From contig NZ_JASBQE010000040.1 in NCBI RefSeq assembly GCF_029960785.1, positions 1 through 64,000 of the forward strand: a stretch of DNA of 64,000 nt, given 5' to 3'. The DNA comes from Polyangium sp. 15x6. Its GTDB lineage: Bacteria; Myxococcota_A; Polyangia; Polyangiales; Polyangiaceae. Positions 42,192 through 51,591 of the stretch are shown here, one piece after another. The translations under genes were made by a program, and so were the position numbers. Positions within the stretch are counted from its first letter, which is position 1, and the number at the start of each line of letters is the position of its first letter. The notes beneath the pieces were generated by a model that searched no databases, was not told the origin of the DNA, and saw only the letters and a list, made by a program, of their open reading frames with translations.

Positions 42192-43406
42192 TCAGGACGC
42201 GTAGCCCGTCTCGCCGTGCTCCGTCGCGTCGAGGCCCTCGCGCTCCTCGTCCGCGGCGACGCGCAGGCCGATCACCTTGTCGATTCCCTTGAGCAGGAGC
42301 CACGTGACGATCGCCGCATAAAGACCGACGACCACGATGCCGGCGAGCTGCGGCCAGAGCTGCGCGACGTTGCCCGCGAGCGCGCCGTCCCGGCCGGATT
42401 CGTTCAAAGCCTTCTGCGCGAAGACGCCCGTGAGGAGCGCGCCGATCGCGCCGCCCACGCCGTGCACGCCGAAGGCGTCGAGGGCGTCGTCGTACCCGAG
42501 CCGCTCTTTTCCTACGACCGCGAAATAACACGCCGCGCCCGCGGCCACCCCGATGACGGACGCTGCGGGCGGCGAGACGAACCCGGCCGCCGGCGTGATC
42601 CCGACGAGCCCCGCGACGAGGCCCGAGGCGACGCCGAGCGCCGTGGGTTTGCCGCGTTGCCACCATTCCACCGCGAGCCACCCGAGCGCGCCCGCGGCCG
42701 CGCCGACGTGCGTCGTGACGATCGAGAGCGCGGCGAGCGCGCCGGATCCGAGGGCGCTGCCGGCATTGAAGCCGAACCAGCCGAACCAGAGGATGCCGGC
42801 GCCCGTGAGGGTCATCGTGAGGTTGTGCGGCTGGTGGCGTTCGTGCGGATACCCGACGCGCTTGCCGAGGACCACCGCGCAGACGAGCGCCGAAGCGCCG
42901 GCCGAGAGATGCACGACGGTGCCGCCCGCGAAATCGAGCGCGCCCATCTTGAAGAGCCAGCCGCTCTCGCTCCAGACCCAGTGCGCGACGGGATCGTACA
43001 CGAGCGTCGACCAGAGGAGGACGAACACGGCATACGCTGGAAACCGCATTCGCTCGGCGAAGGCGCCCGCGACGAGGGCCGGGGTGATCACGGCGAACAT
43101 CATCTGGAACGCGCAAAACGCCAGGTGCGGCACGGTCCCGCGCGCCTCGGTCGCGAGCGGCGCGAGCCCGGCATACCCGAGGCCACCGACGAGCCCTCCG
43201 ATCGACGGCCCGAACGCGAGCGAGTACCCGAAGAGGACCCACTGGAGCGTCACGATCGGAAGCGCGGCGAAGGCGTGCATCAGCGTGGACAGCACGTTCT
43301 TGCGCCGCACCATCCCGCCGTAGAAGAGGGCGAGGCCCGGCGTCATGAAAAGCACGAGGGCCGTGGAGACGAGGAGCCAGGCGGTGTCGCCCGTATCGAC
43401 CTTCAT
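42192..43406 (-). CDS. amtB: Ammonium transporter
   Basis: About 404 aa from ATG 43406; a GTG five codons upstream is possible. Eleven membrane segments with Amt/Rh motifs: FMTPGLALFYGGMVRRKN, DFAGGTVVHLSAGASALV and DAFGVHGVGGAIGALLTG (the two pore histidines), and the conserved cytoplasmic tail DATEHGETGY. It conducts NH3/NH4+ across the inner membrane. No glnK is adjacent, so PII control would come from elsewhere. Confidence 0.95.
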   Translation of the reverse strand: MKVDTGDTAWLLVSTALVLFMTPGLALFYGGMVRRKNVLSTLMHAFAALPIVTLQWVLFGYSLAFGPSIGGLVGGLGYAGLAPLATEARGTVPHLAFCAFQMMFAVITPALVAGAFAERMRFPAYAVFVLLWSTLVYDPVAHWVWSESGWLFKMGALDFAGGTVVHLSAGASALVCAVVLGKRVGYPHERHQPHNLTMTLTGAGILWFGWFGFNAGSALGSGALAALSIVTTHVGAAAGALGWLAVEWWQRGKPTALGVASGLVAGLVGITPAAGFVSPPAASVIGVAAGAACYFAVVGKERLGYDDALDAFGVHGVGGAIGALLTGVFAQKALNESGRDGALAGNVAQLWPQLAGIVVVGLYAAIVTWLLLKGIDKVIGLRVAADEEREGLDATEHGETGYAS

Positions 43407-43554
43407 GCTCGATCGATACACTCCTGCATGTTTCGCGAATGTTTCCGCGGTGCGTCATGACGCGCGCTTCGCGGAATCGGGCGACGGAGGTGGGGGATGT
43501 CACCTCCGTCGGGGCCGGCCGGCGTCCGTCAAGCCTGGCAGGGGAGGCGTGCTT

Positions 43555-44517
43555 CTATTTCGCGGCCGCCTTCGCCGCCTGTTTTCGCCAGACCTCTTCG
43601 AGTCCGACATCCAGGAAAACATCGTAATCGAGCCCCGGATACGCCTTCATCATGCGGTCCTTGACCCGATCGATCGCTCCCGCCGGCGGCGGCATCGCGG
43701 GTTTTTCCTTGGCCACTTCCTCGAGCAGCCGCCGCAGATACCCCGTCTCCCATTCGAGCAGATCCGCCCCGGCCGTCTTGCCTCGGCCCGGGTTCACGAA
43801 TTTCGGCTTCAATGCCGCGATCTCCGCGAGTCGCTCGATCCACGCCTCGATCTCGCCGATTTCGACCCAGGCGTGCGTCCCTTGCCCCACGAGATCCCCG
43901 ACGAACACGTGCCCGTCGTATTCGACGACCACGTGCGCCTCGGAGCAACCCGCGCCGAGGACGTGCGCCTTCACCGTCACCCCGCCGGCCGAGAGCTCCT
44001 GCGTGGCGTCGCCGAAGCTCTCCGGTCTGGGCAGCTCCGTCGGGTAATCGGGCGCGTACCGCTCCGCGAACGAGCGCGTGCGGATCTCGTGGACGTGCGG
44101 GATCTGGGCGATCACCTGCGCCGACGTGACGACCTTGATGCCCCGCTTCTGGAAGACGGACGTACCATTGAATTTGTCCGGATTGGGGTGCAGGACGATC
44201 GCGAGCTCGACCTTCTTGCCCGTGACGGATTCGGCCCGCTCGACGAGCTCCGCCGCGGCGGAGGGCAAGAACTGGGTGTCGATGACGATGAGCCCCTTCG
44301 GGCCCTCGATCCAGAACGAGTTCGTTTCGAACCCCCACGGAACGGACGTGTAGACGCCGATGCGCGGATCAGCCTCGAGCCGCGTCGTCTTGCTGGTGGG
44401 CTTGGCCCGGCCCGACGCGGCCGTCTCCGACGTGGAGGCGGCGCCGCCGCAGGCGGACAAGGACGCACCGAGGAAGAGCACGCAGAGGAGATTCGAAGCG
44501 GAACGGAAGAGACGCAT
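43555..44517 (-). CDS. MBL-fold lipoprotein with degenerate metal motif
   Basis: 320 aa. The lipoprotein signal ends at SLSAC. A metallo-beta-lactamase-like fold is visible (TNSFWIEGPKGLIVIDTQFLPS, GDATQELSAGGVTVKAHVLG, HVFVGDLVGQGTHAWVE), but the metal motif HXHXDH reads HPNPDK: one His and the Asp remain, the second His is Asn and the third is Lys. A Cys (GAGCSEAH) replaces another usual His ligand region. Either mononuclear or no metal site; hydrolase activity is doubtful. Confidence 0.8.
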   Translation of the reverse strand: MRLFRSASNLLCVLFLGASLSACGGAASTSETAASGRAKPTSKTTRLEADPRIGVYTSVPWGFETNSFWIEGPKGLIVIDTQFLPSAAAELVERAESVTGKKVELAIVLHPNPDKFNGTSVFQKRGIKVVTSAQVIAQIPHVHEIRTRSFAERYAPDYPTELPRPESFGDATQELSAGGVTVKAHVLGAGCSEAHVVVEYDGHVFVGDLVGQGTHAWVEIGEIEAWIERLAEIAALKPKFVNPGRGKTAGADLLEWETGYLRRLLEEVAKEKPAMPPPAGAIDRVKDRMMKAYPGLDYDVFLDVGLEEVWRKQAAKAAAK

Positions 44518-44612
44518 GCGCGGAGGGTATCCGCTATCAGGGGATGCCGTGCAAGATGGAACGTTCTTCCGTGTGATCCCGCAATCGCATTCCCATGACG
44601 GCCGCGCGAAGG

Positions 44613-46094
44613 TCAGGCCTTGAAGTCGGCGCCCGAGAGGCCGTGCTTGCGGAGCAGGTCGTGGAAATCCGTGCGATTGCGCCCCGCGAGCTTGGCCGCG
44701 GCGCTGACGTTGCCGCCGGCGCGGCGGAGCGCTTCGACGAGATACGCGCGCTCGAACGAGTCGCGCGCGGCGCGCAGCGGCGGCAGCGGGATCTCGGGAT
44801 CACCGAGCACCGCGAGCCCGAGCGGCGGCTCCTCCTCGGCCGGCTCGGCCGGCTCGGCCGGCGCCTCGCTCGAAATGGGTGTGGGCGGCCGGGCGGGCGT
44901 CGCAAGCGTCGCCAGGATGTGCTGCGGGCGAATGCGTTCGTCCTGACAAAGCAAAATGGCGCCTTCCATGACGTTCGCGAGCTCGCGGACGTTGCCCGGC
45001 CACGAATGGGCGAGCAGCACGCGCATCGCCTCGGGCGTGAGGTACGGCTCGGCCAGGCCGTACCGCGCGGCCGCTCGGCGCAGGAAGAGCTCGGCGAGGA
45101 GCGGGATGTCGTCCTTGCGCTCGCGCAGCGGCGGCATGACGATCGGCACCACGTGCAGCCGGTAAAAAAGGTCCTCGCGGAAGCGGCCCGCGGCGACCTC
45201 GGCGCGTAGATCGCGGTTCGTCGCGGCCACGATGCGCACGTCCGCGTCTTCCTCGGTCGCCGATCCGACCTTCGAAAAACGCTTCTCCTGGAGCACCCGG
45301 AGGAGTTTTACCTGCACCGGCGCCGGGGCCTCGCCGATTTCGTCGAGCAGGAGCGTACCCCCGCGCGCCGCCGCGAAGAGGCCGTCCTTGTCGCGGCTCG
45401 CGCCCGTGAACGCGCCGCGCACGTGCCCGAAGAGCTCGCTCTCCAGGAGCTCCGCCGGCAGCGCCCCGCAGTTCACGGCGACGAACGGCCGCGCCTTGCG
45501 CGCCGAGAGCGCGTGCAGCGACCGCGCCGCGAGCTCCTTGCCCGTGCCGGACTCGCCGAGCAGGAGGATGGTCGCGTCCGCGGGCGCGACGCGCGCGATG
45601 CGCTCGCGTACGGCCGCGATGCTCTCGCTCGTCCCGAGCAGACGGATGTCGCTCGACGCGTCCCCCACGATGCGCCGAAGGCCCGCCACCTCGCGCTTGA
45701 GCCGCCCGCTCTCGATCGCGTGCGCGAGCTTCTGGAGCAGCTCGTAATCCTGGAACGGCTTCGTCAGAAATCCATATGCGCCCCGCTGGATCGCGAGGAC
45801 CGCCGTCTCGATGGTGCCGTGGGCTGTCAGGATGATGACGGGCAGATCGGGCGCGCGTTTTTGCACCTCGCCGAGCACCTCCATGCCGTCGGCGTCTTCG
45901 AGGCGCAGGTCGAGGATGATCGCGTCGATGTCGCCTTGCTCCAGCGCCTCCATCCCGCCGCGGGCCGAGAGCTCCGTGGTCACGCGGTAACCGTGGTGCT
46001 CCAGGCGGTAAGCGAGCAGCTCGCAGAGGTGGGGCTCGTCGTCGATGACGAGGATGTGCGGCCGCGGGGTGGTATCGGGCTCGTCCTTCCGCAT
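44613..46094 (-). CDS. NtrC-family sigma-54-dependent response regulator
   Basis: 493 aa. Receiver domain (ILVIDDEP; phospho-acceptor Asp62 in IILDLRLED; Thr in ILTAHGT; Lys in LTKPF), central AAA+ domain with Walker A GESGTGKE, the sigma-54-contact GAFTGA in HVRGAFTGASRDK and Walker B GGTLLLDEIGE, then a Glu/Pro-rich linker and a C-terminal Fis-type helix-turn-helix. It drives transcription from sigma-54 promoters after phosphorylation, by the histidine kinase encoded 20 bp upstream. Confidence 0.96.
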   Translation of the reverse strand: MRKDEPDTTPRPHILVIDDEPHLCELLAYRLEHHGYRVTTELSARGGMEALEQGDIDAIILDLRLEDADGMEVLGEVQKRAPDLPVIILTAHGTIETAVLAIQRGAYGFLTKPFQDYELLQKLAHAIESGRLKREVAGLRRIVGDASSDIRLLGTSESIAAVRERIARVAPADATILLLGESGTGKELAARSLHALSARKARPFVAVNCGALPAELLESELFGHVRGAFTGASRDKDGLFAAARGGTLLLDEIGEAPAPVQVKLLRVLQEKRFSKVGSATEEDADVRIVAATNRDLRAEVAAGRFREDLFYRLHVVPIVMPPLRERKDDIPLLAELFLRRAAARYGLAEPYLTPEAMRVLLAHSWPGNVRELANVMEGAILLCQDERIRPQHILATLATPARPPTPISSEAPAEPAEPAEEEPPLGLAVLGDPEIPLPPLRAARDSFERAYLVEALRRAGGNVSAAAKLAGRNRTDFHDLLRKHGLSGADFKA

Positions 46095-46114
46095 GGCTGG
46101 TTCGTCGGGTTTTA

Positions 46115-47611
46115 TCACACGTGCGCAGGCAGGGCGCGCGGTGACGGCGGCTCGGAGGCGTCGAGGGGCAGCCACATGCGGAACACCGCCCCGCCTGCCG
46201 GGTCGTCCGAGGCCTCGATGTCGCCCCCGTGCGCCCGCACGATTTCGCGAGCGAGCGCGAGGCCGAGCCCGATGCCCACGCGCTTCGGCGAGCTGTCCAC
46301 GCTGTGCGTCACGAACGCGTCGAAGATGATCGAGCGGATCTCCGGCGGGATGCCCGGCCCCTGGTCGGCGACGCTGATCTGGGCCCACGTTCCGGCGATC
46401 CCGCTGGGGCCTTCGGGCACGAGGTCGCGGCGGACCCGCACGTGCTGGCCCTTCTTGGACACGGCGACGGCGTTGCGCACGATGTTCGCGATCGCCCGCT
46501 CGACGAGCACCGTGTCGAGGTAGGCCTTGGCCGCCTCGCCGGGCGTCTCGACGTCGACCGTGACGCCGCGCTCGCGGGCCTCGATGTCCTCGTCGCGGAC
46601 CGCGCTCCAGACGACCTCGTCGACGGAGGCGCCGGGCTTGCGTTGCAGGGGCACGCCGGCGCGCAGGCGCGACAGATCGAGGAGCGTGGTCACGGTGCGG
46701 ATCTCGCGCTCGCAGGCGAGCTGCGCGATCTGCACGATACGCGCCTGCCGCTCGTTCAGCTTGCCGCCCGCGCCGTCGGACAGGAGCGAGAGCGCCTCGC
46801 GGATCTTCGTGAGCGGCGTGCGCATCTCGTGGGAGACCGACGCGAGAAACCCCTGCTTGAGGGACTCGAGCTCGGCGAGGCGGCGGCGCATCACCTCCAT
46901 CTCCTCGGCGAGCTCGTACACCTCGCGCGGGCCTTGCGCCTCGATCGTGACCGTGAAGTCGCCGCGGCCCACGCTGCGCACGCTCGACGAGAGCGACGCG
47001 AGCGGCTGCGTCACCGTGCGCGCGATCCGCTGCGCGAGCAGGACCGCCACGATGCACGCCACGAGCGCGAGCACGATGCCGCTCGACAGCGCCGAGCCGG
47101 CGGCGCGGCCCGACTCCTCGTCCTTGCGGAGGAGCGCGGAGTGGAGCTCGAACATGCGCGAGATCCAGGCGTCCGTGAGCTTCTCGTCGAGCCGCTCGCG
47201 CTCGAGGCGCGTGGTGGTCGTGACGAGGTGGGCGCAGGTGTCGCCCGAGGAGACGCGGGTGGCGAGCGCCTGGTAGCCGCGGACCGGCTCCAGCATGATC
47301 TCGCGCACGGGTTTTTCCGCGGACTCGAGCACGGCGTCGAGATCCCGCAGGCGCTGCTGGATGACCCGCGCGGCGTCCTCGGAGGAGCGACCGTGCTCGC
47401 AGTCCACGGCGCCGTGTCGCACGGCGATCTCGACGGCCCACGCGGCGCGGTGGACGGCCTCTTCCGTGTTCAGCGAGCCGAGCTCTGCGTCACGCACCTC
47501 CTTGAGCGACGAGCTGATCTGCGCGAGCGAGCCGAGCATGACGACGAGCGCGCAGACCATGAGGCCGACGGGGAGCGCGTGCGAGAGGACGAGCCGCGAG
47601 ACGAGCCGCAT
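46115..47611 (-). CDS. Membrane sensor histidine kinase, partner of the sigma-54 regulator
   Basis: About 498 aa from the ATG at 47611 (GGAG, 7-nt spacer). Membrane segments at about residues 8-32 and 180-205 flank a ~150-residue helical periplasmic sensor. HAMP (ARTVTQPLASLSSSVRSVGRGDF), H box SVSHEMRTP (His261), N box AIANIVRNAVAVS and G boxes DQGPGIPPE, GIGLGLALAREI follow. It should phosphorylate the downstream NtrC-type regulator; signal unknown. Confidence 0.94.
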   Translation of the reverse strand: MRLVSRLVLSHALPVGLMVCALVVMLGSLAQISSSLKEVRDAELGSLNTEEAVHRAAWAVEIAVRHGAVDCEHGRSSEDAARVIQQRLRDLDAVLESAEKPVREIMLEPVRGYQALATRVSSGDTCAHLVTTTTRLERERLDEKLTDAWISRMFELHSALLRKDEESGRAAGSALSSGIVLALVACIVAVLLAQRIARTVTQPLASLSSSVRSVGRGDFTVTIEAQGPREVYELAEEMEVMRRRLAELESLKQGFLASVSHEMRTPLTKIREALSLLSDGAGGKLNERQARIVQIAQLACEREIRTVTTLLDLSRLRAGVPLQRKPGASVDEVVWSAVRDEDIEARERGVTVDVETPGEAAKAYLDTVLVERAIANIVRNAVAVSKKGQHVRVRRDLVPEGPSGIAGTWAQISVADQGPGIPPEIRSIIFDAFVTHSVDSSPKRVGIGLGLALAREIVRAHGGDIEASDDPAGGAVFRMWLPLDASEPPSPRALPAHV

Positions 47612-47895
47612 CGAGGAGCTCCGGACATGAAAGAGGGCAAAAGCCGGGAATTCGTGGATCGTGATGGATCGTGCCGGGCATGAGCTGACACGGCCCGCGG
47701 CGCCGCGCCAATGTCGCCGATTCCCGACACTGTCGGTGAGGGCCGTCGATTCGGCGTCGGCGCACCCCGACGAGGGACTGTGAGCGCGACCGGAGTTCCC
47801 CGCGTTCTGCGGGTGATCCGCTGCTGGCACGCTCCGTGAACATCCGCTCCGGTTCGAGGAGCAACCCCCCAACAAACTCGCACGAAGGGATGTTG

Positions 47896-48669
47896 ATGTC
47901 GGTCGCGCTTCACACGCCTCCCACGATTTTCTCGTTGCGCCACGCGCCGAGCTGGATCCTGCTTGCGCTCGCCGCGGGGAGCGTCAATGCAGGCGCTTTT
48001 CTCGCTTGCCAGCGATTCGTCACGCACGTCACGGGCCTGACGACCCAGCTCGGCATCGACGCGGGGCTCTGGGGCCTGATGGCCGAATATGGGCTCGTGG
48101 TGCTCTGCTTCATCGCAGGCGCCATGGCGTCCGTGATCGTGCTGCAGCGGCGCCATCAGCGCGGCAAGCCGCCGCTGCACGCCGCGCCGTTGATCTTCGT
48201 GTCGATCATGCTCGCGTGCGTCGCGATCGCGGGTCACGCGGGGCTCTTCGGCCAGTTTGGCACGTCCGTCGAGCAGCCCAGGGACTTTTTGCTCCTGTCG
48301 CTCCTGAGCTTCGCCATGGGGCTGCAGAATGCGACGGTCTCCACGGCCACGGGCGGAGCCGTCCGCACGACGCACATGACGGGCCCCGCGACGGAGCTCG
48401 GCGTGCAGCTCGCGAGCTCGTTTGCCATGGATGGCGAGGCCCGACGCACGGCGCTCCAGGGCGCGATGTTGCGCGGGTCGAAGATCGTCGCATTCGCGTC
48501 TGGCGCGGCCCTGATGGTGCCCGCCGTGCGCGCCGGCGGTTATCTCGCGTTCCTGATCCCGGGGGCGTTCATCATCACGGCGACCGTGCTGAGCTTCATC
48601 CCGGGCATGAGCGTCGATACGCCGTCCACGCGGGAGCCGACGCTGAGCCGAGGTCACCGCATTGCATAG
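47896..48669 (+). CDS. YoaK/DUF1275 family membrane protein
   Basis: About 257 aa from the ATG at 47896, with GAAGGG 6 nt upstream; ATG 47890 is possible. Seven or so membrane helices with family motifs: GSVNAGAFLACQRFVTHVTGLTTQLG near the start and LLSFAMGLQNATVSTATGGAVRTTHMTGPATELG in the middle, an internal repeat of the first. Transport role is suspected for the family but not established. Divergent from the kinase gene, sharing a 284-bp upstream region in which I see no clear motif. Confidence 0.88.
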   Translation: MSVALHTPPTIFSLRHAPSWILLALAAGSVNAGAFLACQRFVTHVTGLTTQLGIDAGLWGLMAEYGLVVLCFIAGAMASVIVLQRRHQRGKPPLHAAPLIFVSIMLACVAIAGHAGLFGQFGTSVEQPRDFLLLSLLSFAMGLQNATVSTATGGAVRTTHMTGPATELGVQLASSFAMDGEARRTALQGAMLRGSKIVAFASGAALMVPAVRAGGYLAFLIPGAFIITATVLSFIPGMSVDTPSTREPTLSRGHRIA

Positions 48670-48717
48670 AAATCATCCATTCAGAAGAACCGTCACGACA
48701 GTACGAACGAGGAATTC

Positions 48718-49140
48718 ATGACGACGTTGCCGAATTACCAGACGCGAGAGGAGCTTTCATTCGCGCGCCCGGAGCGAGCGGCGAAGACCGAGAAGTCCGC
48801 GCTCGTGAATGCCGAGCTCGTGGTGGCGCGCGCGCAGGGCATTCACGCCCAGACGATCCAGCAATCGCGCCTGCTCTCGGCCGTTTGCTTCTTCGCCGCG
48901 ACCGCGCTCGCCGTCTGGCAGATCTCGACGACCTTCATGATCGTCTTCCTCGCGCTCGCCGTGCTCGTGTCCGTGACGAGCCGGATCCTGGCCCTGCGCG
49001 CGTTCCGCCAGGAAATCGAACGAACGGCCCTCGCGCAGGGTTTGGCCGAGGACACCGCGCGGCGCGTGGCGGCCACGAAGACCGCGGCATTCCGGGCGAA
49101 GCGCGCGAGCGGAGACGACGGGCTCGAGGTCGAAGCGTAA
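48718..49140 (+). CDS. Hypothetical protein with two membrane helices
   Basis: 140 aa; AGGAATTC precedes the ATG. A soluble helical N-terminal part (residues 1-50) is followed by a hairpin of two hydrophobic segments (LLSAVCFFAATALAVWQI and TTFMIVFLALAVLVSVTS) and a charged, Ala/Arg-rich C-terminal helix. No family recognised. Lies 48 bp after the YoaK-like gene and is probably cotranscribed. Confidence 0.62.
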   Translation: MTTLPNYQTREELSFARPERAAKTEKSALVNAELVVARAQGIHAQTIQQSRLLSAVCFFAATALAVWQISTTFMIVFLALAVLVSVTSRILALRAFRQEIERTALAQGLAEDTARRVAATKTAAFRAKRASGDDGLEVEA

Positions 49141-49224
49141 AACGCCGCGCCCGCCTGCGCGCTCTTTCCCGCCGCGCGTCCTGACACTCCACGCCGCTCC
49201 GCATTACATGCAGGGCGGGGCTTC

Positions 49225-51552
49225 GTGACCGAACCCGAGCGCGCGGACAGGAGTGCGTGGGAAGGCGAAATGTTCCGGCTGCTCGCCGAGAACGTCGTCG
49301 ATTACGCCATTTTCATCACCGATCCGCACGGCATCGTCCTCCGCTGGAGCAAGGGCGCCGAGCGACTTCTCGGCTATCGCGAGGACGAGGTCCTCGGCAA
49401 GTCGTCCGACCTCTTTTTCACGCCGGAGGACATCCGGAGCGGCAAGCCCGAGCTCGAGCGCGAGCAGGCCTCGAGGAGCGGCCGCGGGGACGACGACCGC
49501 TGGCACGTCCGCAAGGATGGCACGCGGTTCTGGTCGGCCGGCGTCGAAACGCCGCTCCGGGACGAGCGCGGACACCTCCGCGGCTTCGCCAAGATCATGC
49601 GGGACCGCACCGACGTGAAGCGGCTCCAGGAGGCGGACCGCGAACGGGAGCGGCAGCTCGAGCTCCTGACCAATCACGTCCCCGTCTTGATCGCCCACTG
49701 CGACGCGGACCGCCGTTACAAGTACGTCAACAGGCCTTACGCCGCCCGCTTGCATCGGACGCCGAGCGAAGTCGCTGGCCGAACCATCCGCGACGTCATC
49801 GGCGAAGCTGCATACGCGTCCATCGAGCCGCACGTGGAGGCTGTCCTTCGCGGCGAGCGGGTCGAGTTCGAGGCCGAGGTGACGTTCGAGGGCGGCCAGA
49901 GCACGCAGATCATGCGGTGTGCGTACGACCCGGAGTTCGACGATGAAGGCCGGGTCACGGGGTTCGTCGCGGCCATCGTCAACGTGACCGAGTCCCAGCG
50001 GGCGAGGAATGCCCTGCGCGAGACCGAGGAGCGGCTGCGGACCCTCAGCGACAACCTGCCGCGGGGAGCGATCTACCAGCTTTTGGCCGAACCCACGGGG
50101 CACAGGCGATTCCTTTATATCAGCGCGGGCATCGAGCAGCTCGTCGGCGTCACCCCTGCCGAAATTCAGGCGGACGCCTCGGCCCTCTATGGACTCATTC
50201 ACGAGGACGACCGCCCCCGCATCCTCGAGCTGGAGGCCGCCGCCCTCGGTGGTGGTGTCCCGTTCGATTGTGAGTGTCGATTGTGGACGCGCTGGGGCAG
50301 CATTGTCTGGATTCATTCCCGCTCGGCTCTCCGGCGCCTGTCGACGGGCCAGACCATGTGGGAAGGCATTTTCATGGACGTCACGGCCCGCAAGGAGGCC
50401 GAGCAGGCGCTCCGCGACGCCGATCGCCGCAAGGACGAGTTCTTGGCCATGCTCGCCCACGAGCTGCGCAATCCCCTCGCGCCGATCCGGAACGCCGCCC
50501 AGATCCTCCGGCTCGTCGGCGCGGCCGATCCGAGGATCGAGCGGTCCACGGCGATCATCGAGCGCCAGGTCCAGCACATGACCCGGCTCGTCGACGACCT
50601 GCTCGACGTCAGTCGCATCACGAGCGGCAAGATCAAGCTGCAGAAGGGGCGGGTGGACGTCGCGCCGATCGTCTGGCGGGCCCTCGAGACGGCGAGGCCG
50701 CTGCTCGACGCGCGCAAGCACGAGGTCGCGATCGAATTGCCGCCCGAGCCGGTCTGGGTCTACGCCGATCCGACGCGGCTCACGCAGATGATCGAAAACC
50801 TCCTGACGAACGCGGCCAAGTACACGGAGGAGCGCGGGCACATCACGATTGCCGTCGAACGGGCGGGGGATACGGTGTCGATCCGGGTGCGGGACACCGG
50901 CATTGGCATTCCTCAGGAAATGCTGACGCGTGTCTTCGATCTCTTCACGCAGGTGGATCGCTCGCTGGCCCGGTCGGAGGGCGGCCTCGGGATCGGGCTG
51001 ACGCTGGTGAAGAACATCGCCGAAATGCACGGCGGCGCGGTCGAAGCACGCAGCGAGGGGCGAGGGAAGGGGAGCGAGTTCATCGTCCGCCTGCCGATCT
51101 TGCCGGAGGCGGAGCCGCCGTCGGGCGCGCGGGCATCGGCAGGGAGCCCCCCGGCGGAGCCCCGCCGCATTCTGATCGTGGACGACAATCCCGACGTCGC
51201 GGAGAGCCTGTCGATGCTGCTGCGCATCGCGGGGCACGTGGTCCACACGGTGTACGACGGCAGCGCGGCGCTGGAAGCGGCGCGGACGTTCCGGCCCGAG
51301 GTCGTCTTGCTCGATATCGGTTTGCCCGGAATGAACGGATACGAGGTCGCCCGAAGGCTTCGCCAGGACCCCGACCAGGGCCAGGCGATTCTCGTCGCGC
51401 TGACGGGGTATGGCCACGAGGAGGACCGCCGACGAACGAAGGAGGCGGGTTTTGCCGCCCACCTGGTGAAGCCCGTCGATCTCGCCACGCTGGACGCGAT
51501 CCTCGCGTCGGTCGGGGCGAAAACCGGCGCGCGTGGCCTCCCAAAGAGCTAG
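49225..51552 (+). CDS. Hybrid sensor histidine kinase, PAS-PAS-PAS-HK-REC
   Basis: 775 aa from a GTG. Three PAS domains (about residues 15-130, 145-255 and 270-385) precede a kinase core with H box MLAHELRNPLAP (His412), N box MIENLLTNAAKY and G boxes DTGIGIPQE and GLGIGLTLVKNI. After a Pro/Ala linker, a receiver domain (ILIVDDNPDVAESL, Asp697 in LLDIGLPG, Lys in LVKPVD) ends the protein. No membrane segment, so a cytosolic sensor; output probably through another phosphotransfer protein. Confidence 0.94.
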   Translation: MTEPERADRSAWEGEMFRLLAENVVDYAIFITDPHGIVLRWSKGAERLLGYREDEVLGKSSDLFFTPEDIRSGKPELEREQASRSGRGDDDRWHVRKDGTRFWSAGVETPLRDERGHLRGFAKIMRDRTDVKRLQEADRERERQLELLTNHVPVLIAHCDADRRYKYVNRPYAARLHRTPSEVAGRTIRDVIGEAAYASIEPHVEAVLRGERVEFEAEVTFEGGQSTQIMRCAYDPEFDDEGRVTGFVAAIVNVTESQRARNALRETEERLRTLSDNLPRGAIYQLLAEPTGHRRFLYISAGIEQLVGVTPAEIQADASALYGLIHEDDRPRILELEAAALGGGVPFDCECRLWTRWGSIVWIHSRSALRRLSTGQTMWEGIFMDVTARKEAEQALRDADRRKDEFLAMLAHELRNPLAPIRNAAQILRLVGAADPRIERSTAIIERQVQHMTRLVDDLLDVSRITSGKIKLQKGRVDVAPIVWRALETARPLLDARKHEVAIELPPEPVWVYADPTRLTQMIENLLTNAAKYTEERGHITIAVERAGDTVSIRVRDTGIGIPQEMLTRVFDLFTQVDRSLARSEGGLGIGLTLVKNIAEMHGGAVEARSEGRGKGSEFIVRLPILPEAEPPSGARASAGSPPAEPRRILIVDDNPDVAESLSMLLRIAGHVVHTVYDGSAALEAARTFRPEVVLLDIGLPGMNGYEVARRLRQDPDQGQAILVALTGYGHEEDRRRTKEAGFAAHLVKPVDLATLDAILASVGAKTGARGLPKS

Positions 51553-51591
51553 GCGGGGCGGATCTTTCGGGCTACCCTGGTTCCGCCCACG

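Noticed and set aside
47820-47850. Sigma-54 promoter upstream of the YoaK-like gene
   Set aside because: A TGGCAC word is present, but no GC-containing -12 element occurs at the required spacing.
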